Made by a program: the position numbers and the translations under genes
In this document: one piece after another, positions 16,500 through 25,175 of the stretch
Layout of the letters: every line of letters starts with the position of its first letter
How positions within the stretch are numbered: position 1 is the first letter of the stretch
Notes under the pieces: model-generated
The model's database searches: none
Seen by the model: the letters and a program-made list of their open reading frames with translations, nothing else
Told to the model about the DNA's origin: nothing
Assembly: GCA_002404015.1 (NCBI GenBank)
Contig: DHIW01000088.1
Location: 1-37,256 of the forward strand
DNA: 37,256 bases
Origin: Chloroflexi bacterium UBA4736
GTDB taxonomy: Bacteria > Chloroflexota > Dormibacteria > Dormibacterales > Dormibacteraceae
Reading direction: 5' to 3'

Positions 16500-16612
16500 C
16501 GGCGGCGCCTGGCCCGGCGAATCGAGCTTGACGGCGCTACGGCTACAGTGATAAATGGAGAGCCCAGCAGCAGGCCGACGGCCGCAAGTGCGACGTCGCG
16601 CGTCCGTTTCAC
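16500..16612 (-). pseudogene. Frameshifted, truncated remnant of a bacterial sugar transferase
   Basis: On the minus strand a GTG at 16612 opens VKRTRDVALAAVGLLLGSP, the typical N-terminal helix of a phosphoglycosyl transferase. About 25 codons in, a one-base deletion moves the sequence to another frame, where VKLDSPGQAP, the next conserved motif, can be read. Nothing of the catalytic region follows. The rest of this gap up to 16375 shows no coding pattern apart from the 16-bp repeat match. The intact small phosphoglycosyl transferase at 12592 presumably does the job today. Confidence 0.6.
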
Positions 16613-16662
16613 ACTATTGCATCCCACCTTCGGCCGCGATGAGCCCGACTTTGCACCTTGAG

Positions 16663-16668
16663 TAAGCT
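16663..16668 (+). promoter_or_regulatory. Possible -10 box (TAAGCT) for the CapD-like gene
   Basis: TAAGCT lies 10 nt before the ATG at 16679. Its spacing would give a very short leader and favours 16679 over the upstream TTG at 16658. No -35 box is clear. Confidence 0.4.
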
Positions 16669-16678
16669 ACCGCCCGGC

Positions 16679-18631
16679 ATGATCCCAACCGAGCGTCGGA
16701 CTGGCGTCCGCCGATTCGGCGCCCCCATGACGCGAAGGCAGTCGATCACCCGCGTCGTCAAGGGCGCCCGCCGGTACTCACCGGGTTTCGCGGTCGAGGT
16801 TCTGCTGATCGCGCTGTCCCTGCTCGCCTTCCAGGCACTCGGTTACAGCGCCCTCGGATTCACCGGCGTCGCTCCAAAGCCGGACGTCTGGCCCATCGGC
16901 CTCCTGATCATCACCGTCGCGATGGGGGCCGCCGAGGCGAGGTTCGGGCTCTACCGGCGCGTCTGGCAGGTGGCCGGCCTCCAGGATGTGATCGCCGTCG
17001 TGTTCGCGGTGGGCGAGGCCATCCTCCTCATAACCCTCGTCAACGCGGCGCTGCCGGACGCGCTGCGGCCATTCCGGCTCCTGGTGCCGGTGATCGCGGC
17101 TCCTTCCGTGGTGGCGATCATCATCGTCTACCACCTCAGGCAGCGGCTCTTCTCCCGGTCCCCCCAGAGTGGCAACCGCCTTCTCGTCGTGATACCCGAC
17201 CGCGCCGACTACGCGACTGTCAAGGCGCTGGTTCAGCACCCCAGCCCCGACTGGAACCCGGTCGCGATCGTGACCGGCCGGCCGCAGGACCTGCACCAGA
17301 CCGTGATGGGCCTGCCCGTCGTCGGCGTGATCGCCGAGCTTGAGCACTGGATGAATGTGACCAGGGCCGATGGAGTCGCGTTCGTCGGGACCGGGAGCGG
17401 CCCCCAGGAGTTCCGGGAGCTGCTGGGCATGTGCCTGACCCAGGGACGTCCGATCTTCATCGTGCCCGGCCCTGGCGAGTGGCTGAGCGGCTCCGGGGGC
17501 ACGCGGCTGCGCCAGCTCTCCGCCGACGACCTGGTCGGCCGCAAGACGAGGGAGATGGACGTCGAGCTCGCCCGCGAGTTCGTGCAGGACCAGGTGGTCA
17601 TGGTGACGGGCGCGGCTGGGTCGGTCGGGGCGGAGCTGACGCGGCTGATCGCCTCCCAGCGGCCGAAGCGGCTGGTTCTCATCGACAACAACGAGAGCGG
17701 TCTCTTCGACATCGCCCAGGAGGTCAGGGTGGTCTTCATGACCGACCTCCGAGAGGTCCTGGTCTCGGTCTGCGAGCCGGACGCCCTCCGGCGAGTCTTC
17801 GCCGAGGAGTCCCCGGACGTCGTGTTTCACGCGGCGGCATTCAAGCACGTGCCGATGCTCGAGTCACACCCCGACCAGGCGGTTCTCACCAACGTCGTCG
17901 GCACCCAGAACACGCTCCAGTGCGCGGCTGCCGCGGGTGTCAAGAAGTTCGTCCTGATATCCACGGACAAGGCGGTGGCCAAGCATTCCGTGATGGGCTG
18001 CACCAAGCGGCTCTGCGAGCTGATGATCCTGAACCGCCCGGGGCCGATGGAGTGCTGGGCGGTCCGCTTCGGCAACGTCGTGGGCAGCCGCGGCAGCGTG
18101 ATACCGACCTTCGAGCGCCAGATCCAGCAGGGCGGCCCGGTCACCATCACGCACCCCGACGTGATCCGCTACATGATGACGATCCGGGAGGCGGCCTCCC
18201 TGGTGGTGGCTTCGCTCTGCCTCGCCAAGCCCGGGCACCTGTACATGCTCGACATGGGCCAGCCGATCAAGATCCTGAACCTGGCGCAGGACCTGATCCG
18301 GTCGCGAGGTCTCCGCCCGGGTGACGACATCGAGATCGTCTTCACGGGCCTTCGGGCCGGCGAGCGCCTATCAGAGGAGCTGCTGTCGAGCGACGAGGGC
18401 TGGCGGCCGACCGGGCACACGGCGATCCTGGAGGTCGTGTCGCCGTCGGGGTTGCGGGGCCAGGACCTCGGCTGGGTGATCGAGCAGCTGCGCGAGCTGG
18501 CTCTGGCCGGTCGGAACGACGAGCTGGTCCGGGCCCTCAAGCTGGCGGTTCGGGGCAAGGGCCCCGCCGAGGTCGAGGAGGACGAGCCGGCGGTCGTCAA
18601 GCGTTCGAAGGTGGTCCCGCCCAAAGGCTGA
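16679..18631 (+). CDS. Polysaccharide biosynthesis protein, membrane-bound NDP-sugar 4,6-dehydratase (FlaA1/CapD/WbpM type)
   Basis: The protein has 650 residues. Four membrane helices occupy about residues 35-155, followed by a CoA-binding-like domain and then a Rossmann short-chain dehydrogenase domain from about 300. MVTGAAGSVGAELTRLI binds NAD. The usual Tyr-x3-Lys is replaced by Met439-x3-Lys443 in VMGCTKR, as in WbpM-type dehydratases. VRFGNVVGSRGSVIPTF and GEKL-like GERLSEELLS are further family motifs. Such enzymes turn UDP-GlcNAc into the 4-keto-6-deoxy sugar used for amino- and deoxy-sugars. The final 40 residues are charged and unconserved. The gene stands alone on its strand, with lepA 46 bp downstream under its own promoter. 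Confidence 0.88.
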   Translation: MIPTERRTGVRRFGAPMTRRQSITRVVKGARRYSPGFAVEVLLIALSLLAFQALGYSALGFTGVAPKPDVWPIGLLIITVAMGAAEARFGLYRRVWQVAGLQDVIAVVFAVGEAILLITLVNAALPDALRPFRLLVPVIAAPSVVAIIIVYHLRQRLFSRSPQSGNRLLVVIPDRADYATVKALVQHPSPDWNPVAIVTGRPQDLHQTVMGLPVVGVIAELEHWMNVTRADGVAFVGTGSGPQEFRELLGMCLTQGRPIFIVPGPGEWLSGSGGTRLRQLSADDLVGRKTREMDVELAREFVQDQVVMVTGAAGSVGAELTRLIASQRPKRLVLIDNNESGLFDIAQEVRVVFMTDLREVLVSVCEPDALRRVFAEESPDVVFHAAAFKHVPMLESHPDQAVLTNVVGTQNTLQCAAAAGVKKFVLISTDKAVAKHSVMGCTKRLCELMILNRPGPMECWAVRFGNVVGSRGSVIPTFERQIQQGGPVTITHPDVIRYMMTIREAASLVVASLCLAKPGHLYMLDMGQPIKILNLAQDLIRSRGLRPGDDIEIVFTGLRAGERLSEELLSSDEGWRPTGHTAILEVVSPSGLRGQDLGWVIEQLRELALAGRNDELVRALKLAVRGKGPAEVEEDEPAVVKRSKVVPPKG

Positions 18632-18665
18632 GGCGGCTGTCGCGGGGTCCCGGCAAGTCCTTCAC

Positions 18666-18671
18666 TAGGAT
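18666..18671 (+). promoter_or_regulatory. Probable -10 box (TAGGAT) of lepA
   Basis: TAGGAT lies exactly 6 nt before the GTG start of lepA. The same box at the same distance precedes hemW at 32680. With transcription starting about 6 nt downstream, the mRNA would begin at or next to the start codon. No ribosome binding site precedes the GTG. Confidence 0.55.
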
Positions 18672-18677
18672 TGACCG

Positions 18678-20474
18678 GTGCCCCAGGGCCTCATTCGGAA
18701 CTTCTGCATCATCGCGCACATCGACCACGGCAAGTCCACGCTCGCCGACCGGCTGCTAGAGCTCACGGGCACGATCTCCAAGCGCGACATGCAGGACCAG
18801 GCCCTGGACACCCTCGACCTGGAACGGGAGCGAGGGATCACCATCAAGCTCCAGGCGGTCCGCATGCAATATCGGGCCCGCGACGGCCGGACCTACGAGC
18901 TGAACCTGATCGACACCCCCGGCCACGTGGACTTCTCGTACGAGGTGTCGCGCTCCCTGGCGGCCTGCGAGGGAGCGGTCCTCGTCGTCGATGCGGCCCA
19001 GGGCATCGAGGCCCAGACCCTGGCCACTCTCTATCAAGCGGTCGAGGCCAACCTGGTCATCGTCCCCGTCGTCAACAAGATCGACCTCGAGAATGCCCAG
19101 CCGGACCTGGTCGCGGAAGAGATCGTCGAGGTCACCGGCATCGACCGCGGGAAGGTGATCTTCGCCTCGGCCAAGCTGGGGACCGGCACCCAGGAAATCC
19201 TGGAGGCGGTCATCGCCGAGGTGCCGCCGCCGCGCGGCGATCCGGCCGCCCCTCTGCGCGCGCTCGTCTTCGACTCCCACTACGACGCCTACCGGGGCGT
19301 GATCGTCTACGTGCGTGTCGTGGACGGCGAGATCCAGCCCCGCCAGCGCATCAAGATGATGAACACCGGCAAGGTCCACGAGGTGGACGAGGTGGGCTTC
19401 TTCGGGCCCCGGATGCGGGCGACGGACCGCCTGGGGAGTGGGGAGGTGGGTTACTTCACGGCCGCCATCAAGAACGTGACGGACGCCCGCGTCGGTGACA
19501 CCGTGACCAGCCTCGAGCACGGCGCCGCCCAGGCGCTGCCGGGCTATCGGGCTGTGAAGCCGATGGTCTACGCCGGCATCTTCCCGACCGACTCCGACCT
19601 CTACCAGGACCTGAAGGACGCCCTGGAGAAGTTCCAGCTCAACGACGCCTCGCTGGTCTTCGAGCCCGAGAGCTCGGCGGCCCTCGGATTCGGCTTCCGC
19701 TGCGGCTTCCTAGGCCTCCTGCACATGGAGATCGTGCAGGAGCGCCTGGAACGTGAGTTCGGCCTGGACCTGATCACGACGGCGCCGACCGTCGAGTACC
19801 ACGTCTACCTCAAGAAGGGCGGGATGCTCGAGATCGACAACCCGGCCCTGTGGCCGGACCCGATGGCCATCGAGCGTGTCGAGGAGCCCTACGTGAAGGT
19901 CTCGATCATCATCCCGGCCACCTACGTGGGGCCGATGATGGAGCTCTGCCAGGAGCGTCGGGGCACCTTCAAGCACCTCGAGCACCAGGTCGGCGAGCGC
20001 GTGCTGCTGGAGTACGAGCTCCCGCTGGGCGAGATCATCCACGACTTCTACGACACCTTGAAGTCGCGTTCCAAGGGCTATGCGTCAATGGACTACGAGC
20101 TGATCGGGTTCCGGAAGGGCGATCTTGTGAAGCTGGACATCCTTGTCACCGGTGAGCCCGTCGACGCGCTGTCGATGATCGTGGACCGCGGCAAGTCGGC
20201 CCAGTACGGCCGCAAGCTGGTCGAGAAGCTGAAGACGCTGATCCCCCGGCAGATGTTCGAGGTGCCGCTGCAGGCGGCCATCGGAGGCAAGGTGATCGCG
20301 CGCGAGACGATCTCCGCCCAGCGCAAGGACGTCATCGCAAAGTGCTACGGGGGCGACATCACGCGCAAGCGGAAGCTGCTTGAAAAACAGAAGGAGGGCA
20401 AGAAGCGGATGAAGCGGGTGGGCAACGTCGAGATCCCCCAGGAGGCCTTCATGGCGGTCCTGTCGCTTGACTGA
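18678..20474 (+). CDS. lepA: Translation elongation factor 4 (LepA), ribosome back-translocating GTPase
   Basis: The protein has 598 residues, the normal length for the family, from a GTG at 18678. The GTPase motifs are [17 protein letters not shown] (G1), the RGITIKLQ switch (G2), [14 protein letters not shown] (G3), NKIDL (G4) and SAKLGTG (G5). The C-terminal domain ends [17 protein letters not shown], the LepA-specific tail that reaches into the peptidyl-transferase centre. EF4 acts on stalled ribosomes and in ribosome assembly. Its last 8 bp overlap the mtaB-like gene. In many bacteria lepA is next to hemW and hrcA; here these lie 12 kb downstream. Confidence 0.97.
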   Translation: MPQGLIRNFCIIAHIDHGKSTLADRLLELTGTISKRDMQDQALDTLDLERERGITIKLQAVRMQYRARDGRTYELNLIDTPGHVDFSYEVSRSLAACEGAVLVVDAAQGIEAQTLATLYQAVEANLVIVPVVNKIDLENAQPDLVAEEIVEVTGIDRGKVIFASAKLGTGTQEILEAVIAEVPPPRGDPAAPLRALVFDSHYDAYRGVIVYVRVVDGEIQPRQRIKMMNTGKVHEVDEVGFFGPRMRATDRLGSGEVGYFTAAIKNVTDARVGDTVTSLEHGAAQALPGYRAVKPMVYAGIFPTDSDLYQDLKDALEKFQLNDASLVFEPESSAALGFGFRCGFLGLLHMEIVQERLEREFGLDLITTAPTVEYHVYLKKGGMLEIDNPALWPDPMAIERVEEPYVKVSIIIPATYVGPMMELCQERRGTFKHLEHQVGERVLLEYELPLGEIIHDFYDTLKSRSKGYASMDYELIGFRKGDLVKLDILVTGEPVDALSMIVDRGKSAQYGRKLVEKLKTLIPRQMFEVPLQAAIGGKVIARETISAQRKDVIAKCYGGDITRKRKLLEKQKEGKKRMKRVGNVEIPQEAFMAVLSLD

Positions 20475-21609
20475 GCCAGTGTTCGTGAACATCGGCTGCC
20501 GGACCAACGCGGCCGAGTCCGACGAGGTGGCCGGACTGCTGTCCGAGGCCTCCAACGTGGTGGTGGTCAACTCCTGCACGGTCACCGCGGCCGCCGACCA
20601 GGACACCCGCAAGGCGGTGGCGAGGGCCCGCCGCGAACATCCCTCGGCCGCGCTGGTGCTGATGGGCTGTTACGTGGACGCTCACCCCGGCGACTCCCTG
20701 GGCGCCGACCTCCTGGTACCCAACGCCTGGAAGGGGGCGCCCACCGGGGTCGCCGTCGAGCCGCCCGGCGTGCGCCGCTCGCGCTACGTCTTGAAGGTCC
20801 AGGACGGCTGCGACAACCGCTGCACGTTCTGCATCGTCTGGCAGACGCGAGACCGGTCGATCTCGCGGGTGCTGCCCTACCTCGAGGAGCGCGCGAGGAC
20901 CGCGGCCAGGCTGGGCTATCGGGAGATCGTGCTGACGGGCATCGACCTCGGCTCCTACCGGGGCGGCCTGGCGCCCCTGGTCCGGCGCCTGCTGATTGCC
21001 TGCGCACCCGCCCGCATCCGCTTCTCGTCCATCGATCCCTCTCACGTCACGCCCGAGCTGCCGACTCTCTTCGAGGATCCCCGGGTCTGTCCCCACCTGC
21101 ACCTGCCGCTGCAGTCGGGCTCAGATCCGGTGCTGGCCCGAATGCGCCGCCGCTACGACGTAGCGGGATTCCGCCGGGCTGTGAAACTCGTCCGTGCCGC
21201 CCGGCCCGACCTGGCGCTGACCGGCGACATCATGGTCGGCTTCCCGGGTGAGAGCCGCGATGACTTCGAGCGGACGCTGGCGCTGATCGAGGAGTCGGGG
21301 TTCATGGACCTCCACGTCTTCCGCTACTCACCGCGGCCGCGGACAGCAGCGGCACGCTACGCCGACGGGGTGGGCCTGGAGGAGGCGCGCGAGAGGTCGA
21401 GGCGGGCGATCGAGCTCGGCCACCGGCTGGGCGACGAGTACCGCCGCCGCTTCCAAGGACAGTCGCTGCAGGTCATCTGGGATCGCAGCATCGGGGACTC
21501 CATACGCGGCCTGTCCGAGAACTACATCCGGGTCACCGCGCCGGCGGCCGGGCGCCGGTCGGGAACCCTCGAGGAGGTCGTATGGACGACTGCATCTTCT
21601 GCCGGATAG
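20467..21609 (+). CDS. mtaB: MiaB/MtaB-family radical SAM tRNA methylthiotransferase
   Basis: The protein has 380 residues from a TTG at 20467 inside the end of lepA; no better start precedes NIGCRTN. The N-terminal UPF0004 domain has its three cluster cysteines in GCRTN, NSCTV and MGCYV. The radical SAM domain has GCDNRCTFC, and a TRAM-like domain closes the protein. MtaB adds a methylthio group to t6A37 of tRNA. The NSCTVT and GCRTN forms favour MtaB over MiaB or RimO. It is shorter than most relatives (about 430), mainly in the N-terminal domain. The 3' end overlaps hinT by 28 bp. Confidence 0.85.
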   Translation: MTEPVFVNIGCRTNAAESDEVAGLLSEASNVVVVNSCTVTAAADQDTRKAVARARREHPSAALVLMGCYVDAHPGDSLGADLLVPNAWKGAPTGVAVEPPGVRRSRYVLKVQDGCDNRCTFCIVWQTRDRSISRVLPYLEERARTAARLGYREIVLTGIDLGSYRGGLAPLVRRLLIACAPARIRFSSIDPSHVTPELPTLFEDPRVCPHLHLPLQSGSDPVLARMRRRYDVAGFRRAVKLVRAARPDLALTGDIMVGFPGESRDDFERTLALIEESGFMDLHVFRYSPRPRTAAARYADGVGLEEARERSRRAIELGHRLGDEYRRRFQGQSLQVIWDRSIGDSIRGLSENYIRVTAPAAGRRSGTLEEVVWTTASSAG

Positions 21610-21920
21610 CCTCCGGCGAGATCCCCGCCCAGATCGTCCACTCGGACGACCGGGTGGTCGCCTTCGAGGATGTGAACCCCCAGGCGCCGGTTCACGTGCT
21701 CGTGATCCCTCGGCAGCACGTGGACTCCGCACGTGAGCTGGAGGACCCGGACCTCCTGGCGGCCCTGTTCGCCGCCGGGCACCAGGTGGCCGATCAGAAG
21801 GGCATCTCGAAGAGTGGCTACCGCCTGGTCTTCAACATCGGCCCGGATGGCGGGCAGACCGTGCTTCACGCCCACCTTCACGTGCTGGGTGGCCGGCCCA
21901 TGACCTGGCCGCCCGGATGA
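21582..21920 (+). CDS. hinT: HIT-family purine nucleoside phosphoramidase (HinT-like)
   Basis: The protein has 112 residues, the usual size. CIFCRI (Cys4, Cys7) is the N-terminal metal-site motif of the bacterial branch. The histidine triad is HAHLHV at residues 96-101, with His96, His98 and His100 forming the catalytic site. HIT hydrolases cleave AMP-lysine and related phosphoramidates, including aminoacyl-adenylates. It is embedded in an overlapping run with mtaB upstream and a YbaK-type deacylase downstream, all with tRNA or translation links. The start ATG lies inside the upstream gene. Confidence 0.93.
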   Translation: MDDCIFCRIASGEIPAQIVHSDDRVVAFEDVNPQAPVHVLVIPRQHVDSARELEDPDLLAALFAAGHQVADQKGISKSGYRLVFNIGPDGGQTVLHAHLHVLGGRPMTWPPG

Positions 21921-22387
21921 GCGAACCGGCCAGCCGCTTCGAGTCGTGGCTGGAGTCGGCCGGCCACGAAATCGCGGTACGCCGGTACCCCGCGGGGACC
22001 CGCACCGCTGAGGACGCGGCCCGCGCCATAGGTTGCTCGGTGGGCCAGATCGTGAAGTCCCTGGTGTTCACCGCCGCCGGGCGCCCCGTGGTCTGCCTCG
22101 TCAGCGGCTCCAACCGGGTGGCGCCCGACCGGCTGGGGGCGGTGGCCGGCGAGCCGGTGGGCAAAGCCTCGGCCGACCTGGTGCGCGAGGCCACCGACTA
22201 CGCGATCGGCGGGGTGCCTCCCTTTGGGCACGCTGCCGATCCACCCATATACATGGACCGCGACCTACTGCTGTACGACGTGGTCTGGGCCGCGGCGGGC
22301 CGGCCCGACGCCGTCTTCCCAATCCAGCCGCTGCGCCTGGAGACACTGTCGGGCGTCGTCGTGGCCGACCTGGCGGAGCGACCGTGA
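21917..22387 (+). CDS. YbaK/EbsC-family aminoacyl-tRNA deacylase
   Basis: The protein has 156 residues; its ATG overlaps the hinT stop (ATGA). QIVKSLVFTAAGRPVVCLVSGSNRV contains the conserved substrate lysine of the fold, and YAIGGVPPFGH carries the GGxxP loop typical of the family. Members hydrolyse mischarged aminoacyl-tRNA in trans (YbaK, ProX, PrdX types). Which amino acid is removed cannot be told, so no gene symbol is given. Its stop overlaps the next start as GTGA, continuing the coupled chain. Confidence 0.88.
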   Translation: MSEPASRFESWLESAGHEIAVRRYPAGTRTAEDAARAIGCSVGQIVKSLVFTAAGRPVVCLVSGSNRVAPDRLGAVAGEPVGKASADLVREATDYAIGGVPPFGHAADPPIYMDRDLLLYDVVWAAAGRPDAVFPIQPLRLETLSGVVVADLAERP

Positions 22388-22707
22388 GCGCGATCCTGGT
22401 CCCCTGCCGCTCCTGCGGCCGCCAGGTGGCGTCCACGGAGACCCGCGAGGGCCTCTGCCTCGACTGCAGAGTCTCGATCGCCGTTCGCGAACTTCGGGCC
22501 GAGCATGCCCGGCTCTGGCGGAAGCGGGAGCGCTATCGCTCCTCGGGCGGCAACGTGGACTCGATCTCGCGCCAGGTGGCCCGGGTCGAGAACCGCATGG
22601 CCGAGCGCATCCGTGAGCTGGTTCCGAACGAGCGCGCCGCGGTCGAGCTGCTGAAGCGCGAGCTGGAGGCTGCCCGCCAGTCGCCCTACACGATCGGGGG
22701 CGTCTAA
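22384..22707 (+). CDS. Small zinc-ribbon protein with helical C-terminus, unknown function
   Basis: The protein has 107 residues from the GTG overlapping the upstream stop. It has a treble-clef-like Cys pattern (Cys8-x2-Cys11 and Cys25-x2-Cys28), followed by about 75 charged residues with heptad-like spacing (REHARLWRKRERY-like helix), probably a coiled coil. It ends with QSPYTIGGV. No family is recognised. Its place after HinT and YbaK suggests a link to RNA or translation, but this rests on position only. Murj follows after a 58-bp gap with its own promoter. Confidence 0.7.
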   Translation: MSAILVPCRSCGRQVASTETREGLCLDCRVSIAVRELRAEHARLWRKRERYRSSGGNVDSISRQVARVENRMAERIRELVPNERAAVELLKRELEAARQSPYTIGGV

Positions 22708-22748
22708 CCCCGGCTGCGCGCGACCCGCCGGGCGGGGAAGCCGGTTCG

Positions 22749-22754
22749 TATACT
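22749..22754 (+). promoter_or_regulatory. Probable -10 box (TATACT) of murJ
   Basis: TATACT is the best -10 match in the window and lies 11 nt before the murJ ATG, in the only gap of the local gene run. The leader would be only a few bases long. A -35 box is not clear. Confidence 0.5.
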
Positions 22755-22765
22755 GTCGTCTCCGC

Positions 22766-24334
22766 ATGGATCCGAACCCTGCGGCGGGCCTCGCCGCCGG
22801 AAGTCGTTCTCGACCCGTTGCGGTGGCGATGCTCCTGATACTGCTCGCCCTCCTGGCGAGCCGGGGCTCAGGGCTGGTCCGCGACGCCATAGTCGCCTAC
22901 CAGTTCGGCACAACCGCCACCACGGACTCCTTCATCGCCGCCTTCAGCCTGCCCGACCTCTTGTCGAGCCTGCTTCTCGCCGGCCTGGTCGGGGTGGCCT
23001 TGATCCCGGTCCTGGTGCGCGCTTCAGCCGAGGCTCCGGCCGGTCGCTGGATGGTCGCCAGCGCCCTGCTGAACCTGATCACCCTCGGTGCCGCGGCGCT
23101 CGCTCTGGTGGGGATCGTGTTCGCTGGGCCCATCGTGACGGTCCTCACGCCGGGTCTGGCCGGCGTACACGCGCTGCGAGCTGCCCAACTCGCCCAGGTG
23201 ATGTTTCCGGCGCTTGTCTTCTTTGGCGCGGGCAGCGTCCTCACGGCGATCCTGAACGCCGGCAACCGGTTCACAGTCCCCAACCTGGCCGGCCTTTTCG
23301 TCAACCTCGCGATGATCGTGGGGGCGGTCGCTTTCGGGCCGCGCATCGGGATCAACGCGCTGGCCTGGGGATTCCTCGTCGGGTCGATCCTGCAGCTCGC
23401 CATCCAGCTGCCATCGGCCCGCCGACTGGGATTCCGGTACACGTTGACGCTCGGGCTGCGCGATCCCCGCGTCCGGGCGGTGCTGGCGTCGCTGGTGCCG
23501 CTTACGCTGATCCTCGTTTTCGCCTACTCGCGATTGCTGGTCGAGCGCTGGCTGGGCTCGCTGATCGCTCCCGGGACGATCTCGGTTCTCACCTTCTCCA
23601 ATCGCCTGCTCGTGGTTGCGCCGACGCTCCTCGTGGCGCCGGTCAGCACCGTGCTCTACCCGCAGCTCGCGAGACACGTGATCGACAACCAACCGGTGGA
23701 GGTGAGAGGGCTGATCTCGACCGGGATCCGGTTGATCCTGCTTGGAGTCTTGCCCGCCGCACTCCTGCTTCGGTTCCTCTCCCACCCGATCGTCGCCTCC
23801 GTGTACCAGCGCGGCGCCTTCGACGTGGCGTCTTCCAACGCGACCGCCTATCTGCTCGGGCTGTTCGCCCTCGCGCTGGTGCCCTTTTCCCTCAACGACT
23901 TCATTACGCGGTCCTACTTCGCCCGCGGCCGCCAGCGATTCGTGCTGGGAGCGGCGTTTGTCGGCATGCTGCTGACGTTCGTCGGAGACATCGTCCTGAC
24001 GAGGCTGCTCGGTTTCCCCGGCCTGGCCTGGGGCGCCACCTTCGGCGCCTGGAGTCTGCTGGCGATCTTCGTCGTCGACCACCGGATGTGGCGGCAGCGC
24101 TCCCTCATCGTGCCAACGCTGAAAACCGTGGTTGCCTCGGTCGCGATGATCCTGGTGGCGATCGCCGTCTTCCAACTGACCGCGCCCCTCCATGCGGACC
24201 TGGCGCGGCTCGCCATCACGCTCCTCGCCGCCGGGGCGGTCTACGTCGGCGCCCTTCTCCTGGTCGCTTCTGAGGACGCCAGACTGCTGGGCGGGATGGC
24301 CTCGCGATGGGCGCTGAGGGCACTACCGCAATGA
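22766..24334 (+). CDS. murJ: Lipid II flippase MurJ/MviN-family membrane protein
   Basis: The protein has 522 residues and 13-14 membrane segments. The N-terminal stretch LASRGSGLVRDAIVAYQFGT and TDSFIAAFSLPDLL is the MviN/MurJ signature, and PALVFFGAGSVLTAILNAGNRF and IPVLVR further on fit the family. MurJ exports lipid II for cell wall synthesis. Some paralogues in glycan loci flip other lipid-linked sugars, so a capsule role cannot be ruled out given the neighbouring glycan genes. The end overlaps the methyltransferase start (ATGA). Confidence 0.88.
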   Translation: MDPNPAAGLAAGSRSRPVAVAMLLILLALLASRGSGLVRDAIVAYQFGTTATTDSFIAAFSLPDLLSSLLLAGLVGVALIPVLVRASAEAPAGRWMVASALLNLITLGAAALALVGIVFAGPIVTVLTPGLAGVHALRAAQLAQVMFPALVFFGAGSVLTAILNAGNRFTVPNLAGLFVNLAMIVGAVAFGPRIGINALAWGFLVGSILQLAIQLPSARRLGFRYTLTLGLRDPRVRAVLASLVPLTLILVFAYSRLLVERWLGSLIAPGTISVLTFSNRLLVVAPTLLVAPVSTVLYPQLARHVIDNQPVEVRGLISTGIRLILLGVLPAALLLRFLSHPIVASVYQRGAFDVASSNATAYLLGLFALALVPFSLNDFITRSYFARGRQRFVLGAAFVGMLLTFVGDIVLTRLLGFPGLAWGATFGAWSLLAIFVVDHRMWRQRSLIVPTLKTVVASVAMILVAIAVFQLTAPLHADLARLAITLLAAGAVYVGALLLVASEDARLLGGMASRWALRALPQ

Positions 24335-25143
24335 TCCAACTGCGCGTCCGGCGCTTTGCGAAGCAACTCCTCGGTTGGGATCGCGATCTCGCCGCGCCCG
24401 GACAGCGCCGCGGCCGGCTGGCGCCGCTCCAGGAGGCAGTCTCGGCGATCGTCATCCACAACTTCCTGGACATGGCGCTGCGTTACGACCCGATCGTCCG
24501 CTACCTTCGCGCGCGGCTGGGACCCGACGACCGCGTCCTCGAAGCAGGCTCGGGCCCGGTGGGCATCACCCCATACCTGAAGCGCCCGGTGGTCGGCCTG
24601 GATCGGGACTTCACGGGCCCGACCTCCGCCTACCTGCACCCGGAGCGGGGGGACATGCTGGCGATGCCCTTCGCCGACCGGGCTTTCGCCGCGGTGGTCT
24701 GCGTCGACACGATCGAGCATCTCAGCGCTGCCGACCGGCCAGCCGCGATCCGGGAGATCGTGCGCGTCTGCGACCGCTGGGCGGTGATAGCTTTTCCAAG
24801 TGGCGAGCCGGCGAGCCGCTACGACCGCAGGCTCGACGAACACCTCCGCGCTCGACTCAGCCGGAGTGACCGCTTCCTCATGGAGCACCTCGCGAATGGG
24901 CTTCCGGACGCTGAGGAGGCCCGCCGCCTGGTCGAAGAGGCGGCCGTCGAATCCGGTCGAAAGGCGACGGTCACCGTCGCGGGAAGCGTGAACGTGGACA
25001 CCTGGTTGGGGGTCAATCGGAGCAAGGCCAACCTATGGCTGCGCGCCTTTCAGCTGACCGCGTTTCCGGTTGTCTTTGCAATCCTCCGGCGGTCGAACAA
25101 AGAGCCCTGCTACAGGCGCATCCTCTTCGTCGAGCTCGCCTGA
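24331..25143 (+). CDS. Class I SAM-dependent methyltransferase
   Basis: The protein has 270 residues from the ATG at 24331, which overlaps the murJ stop; an in-frame ATG at 24307 would add only 8 residues. Motif I is VLEAGSGPVGITPYL and VCVDTIEHLSAADR matches the motif IV region of the Methyltransf_11 group. The C-terminal 60 residues, including TWLGVNRSKANLWLRAFQL and VFAILRR, are moderately hydrophobic and may touch the membrane. Translational coupling to murJ suggests a substrate in lipid-linked or surface glycan synthesis; this is an inference. Confidence 0.8.
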   Translation: MIQLRVRRFAKQLLGWDRDLAAPGQRRGRLAPLQEAVSAIVIHNFLDMALRYDPIVRYLRARLGPDDRVLEAGSGPVGITPYLKRPVVGLDRDFTGPTSAYLHPERGDMLAMPFADRAFAAVVCVDTIEHLSAADRPAAIREIVRVCDRWAVIAFPSGEPASRYDRRLDEHLRARLSRSDRFLMEHLANGLPDAEEARRLVEEAAVESGRKATVTVAGSVNVDTWLGVNRSKANLWLRAFQLTAFPVVFAILRRSNKEPCYRRILFVELA

Positions 25144-25175
25144 GCACCAACCCCCGACTTACCGCCGGGTCCTGT

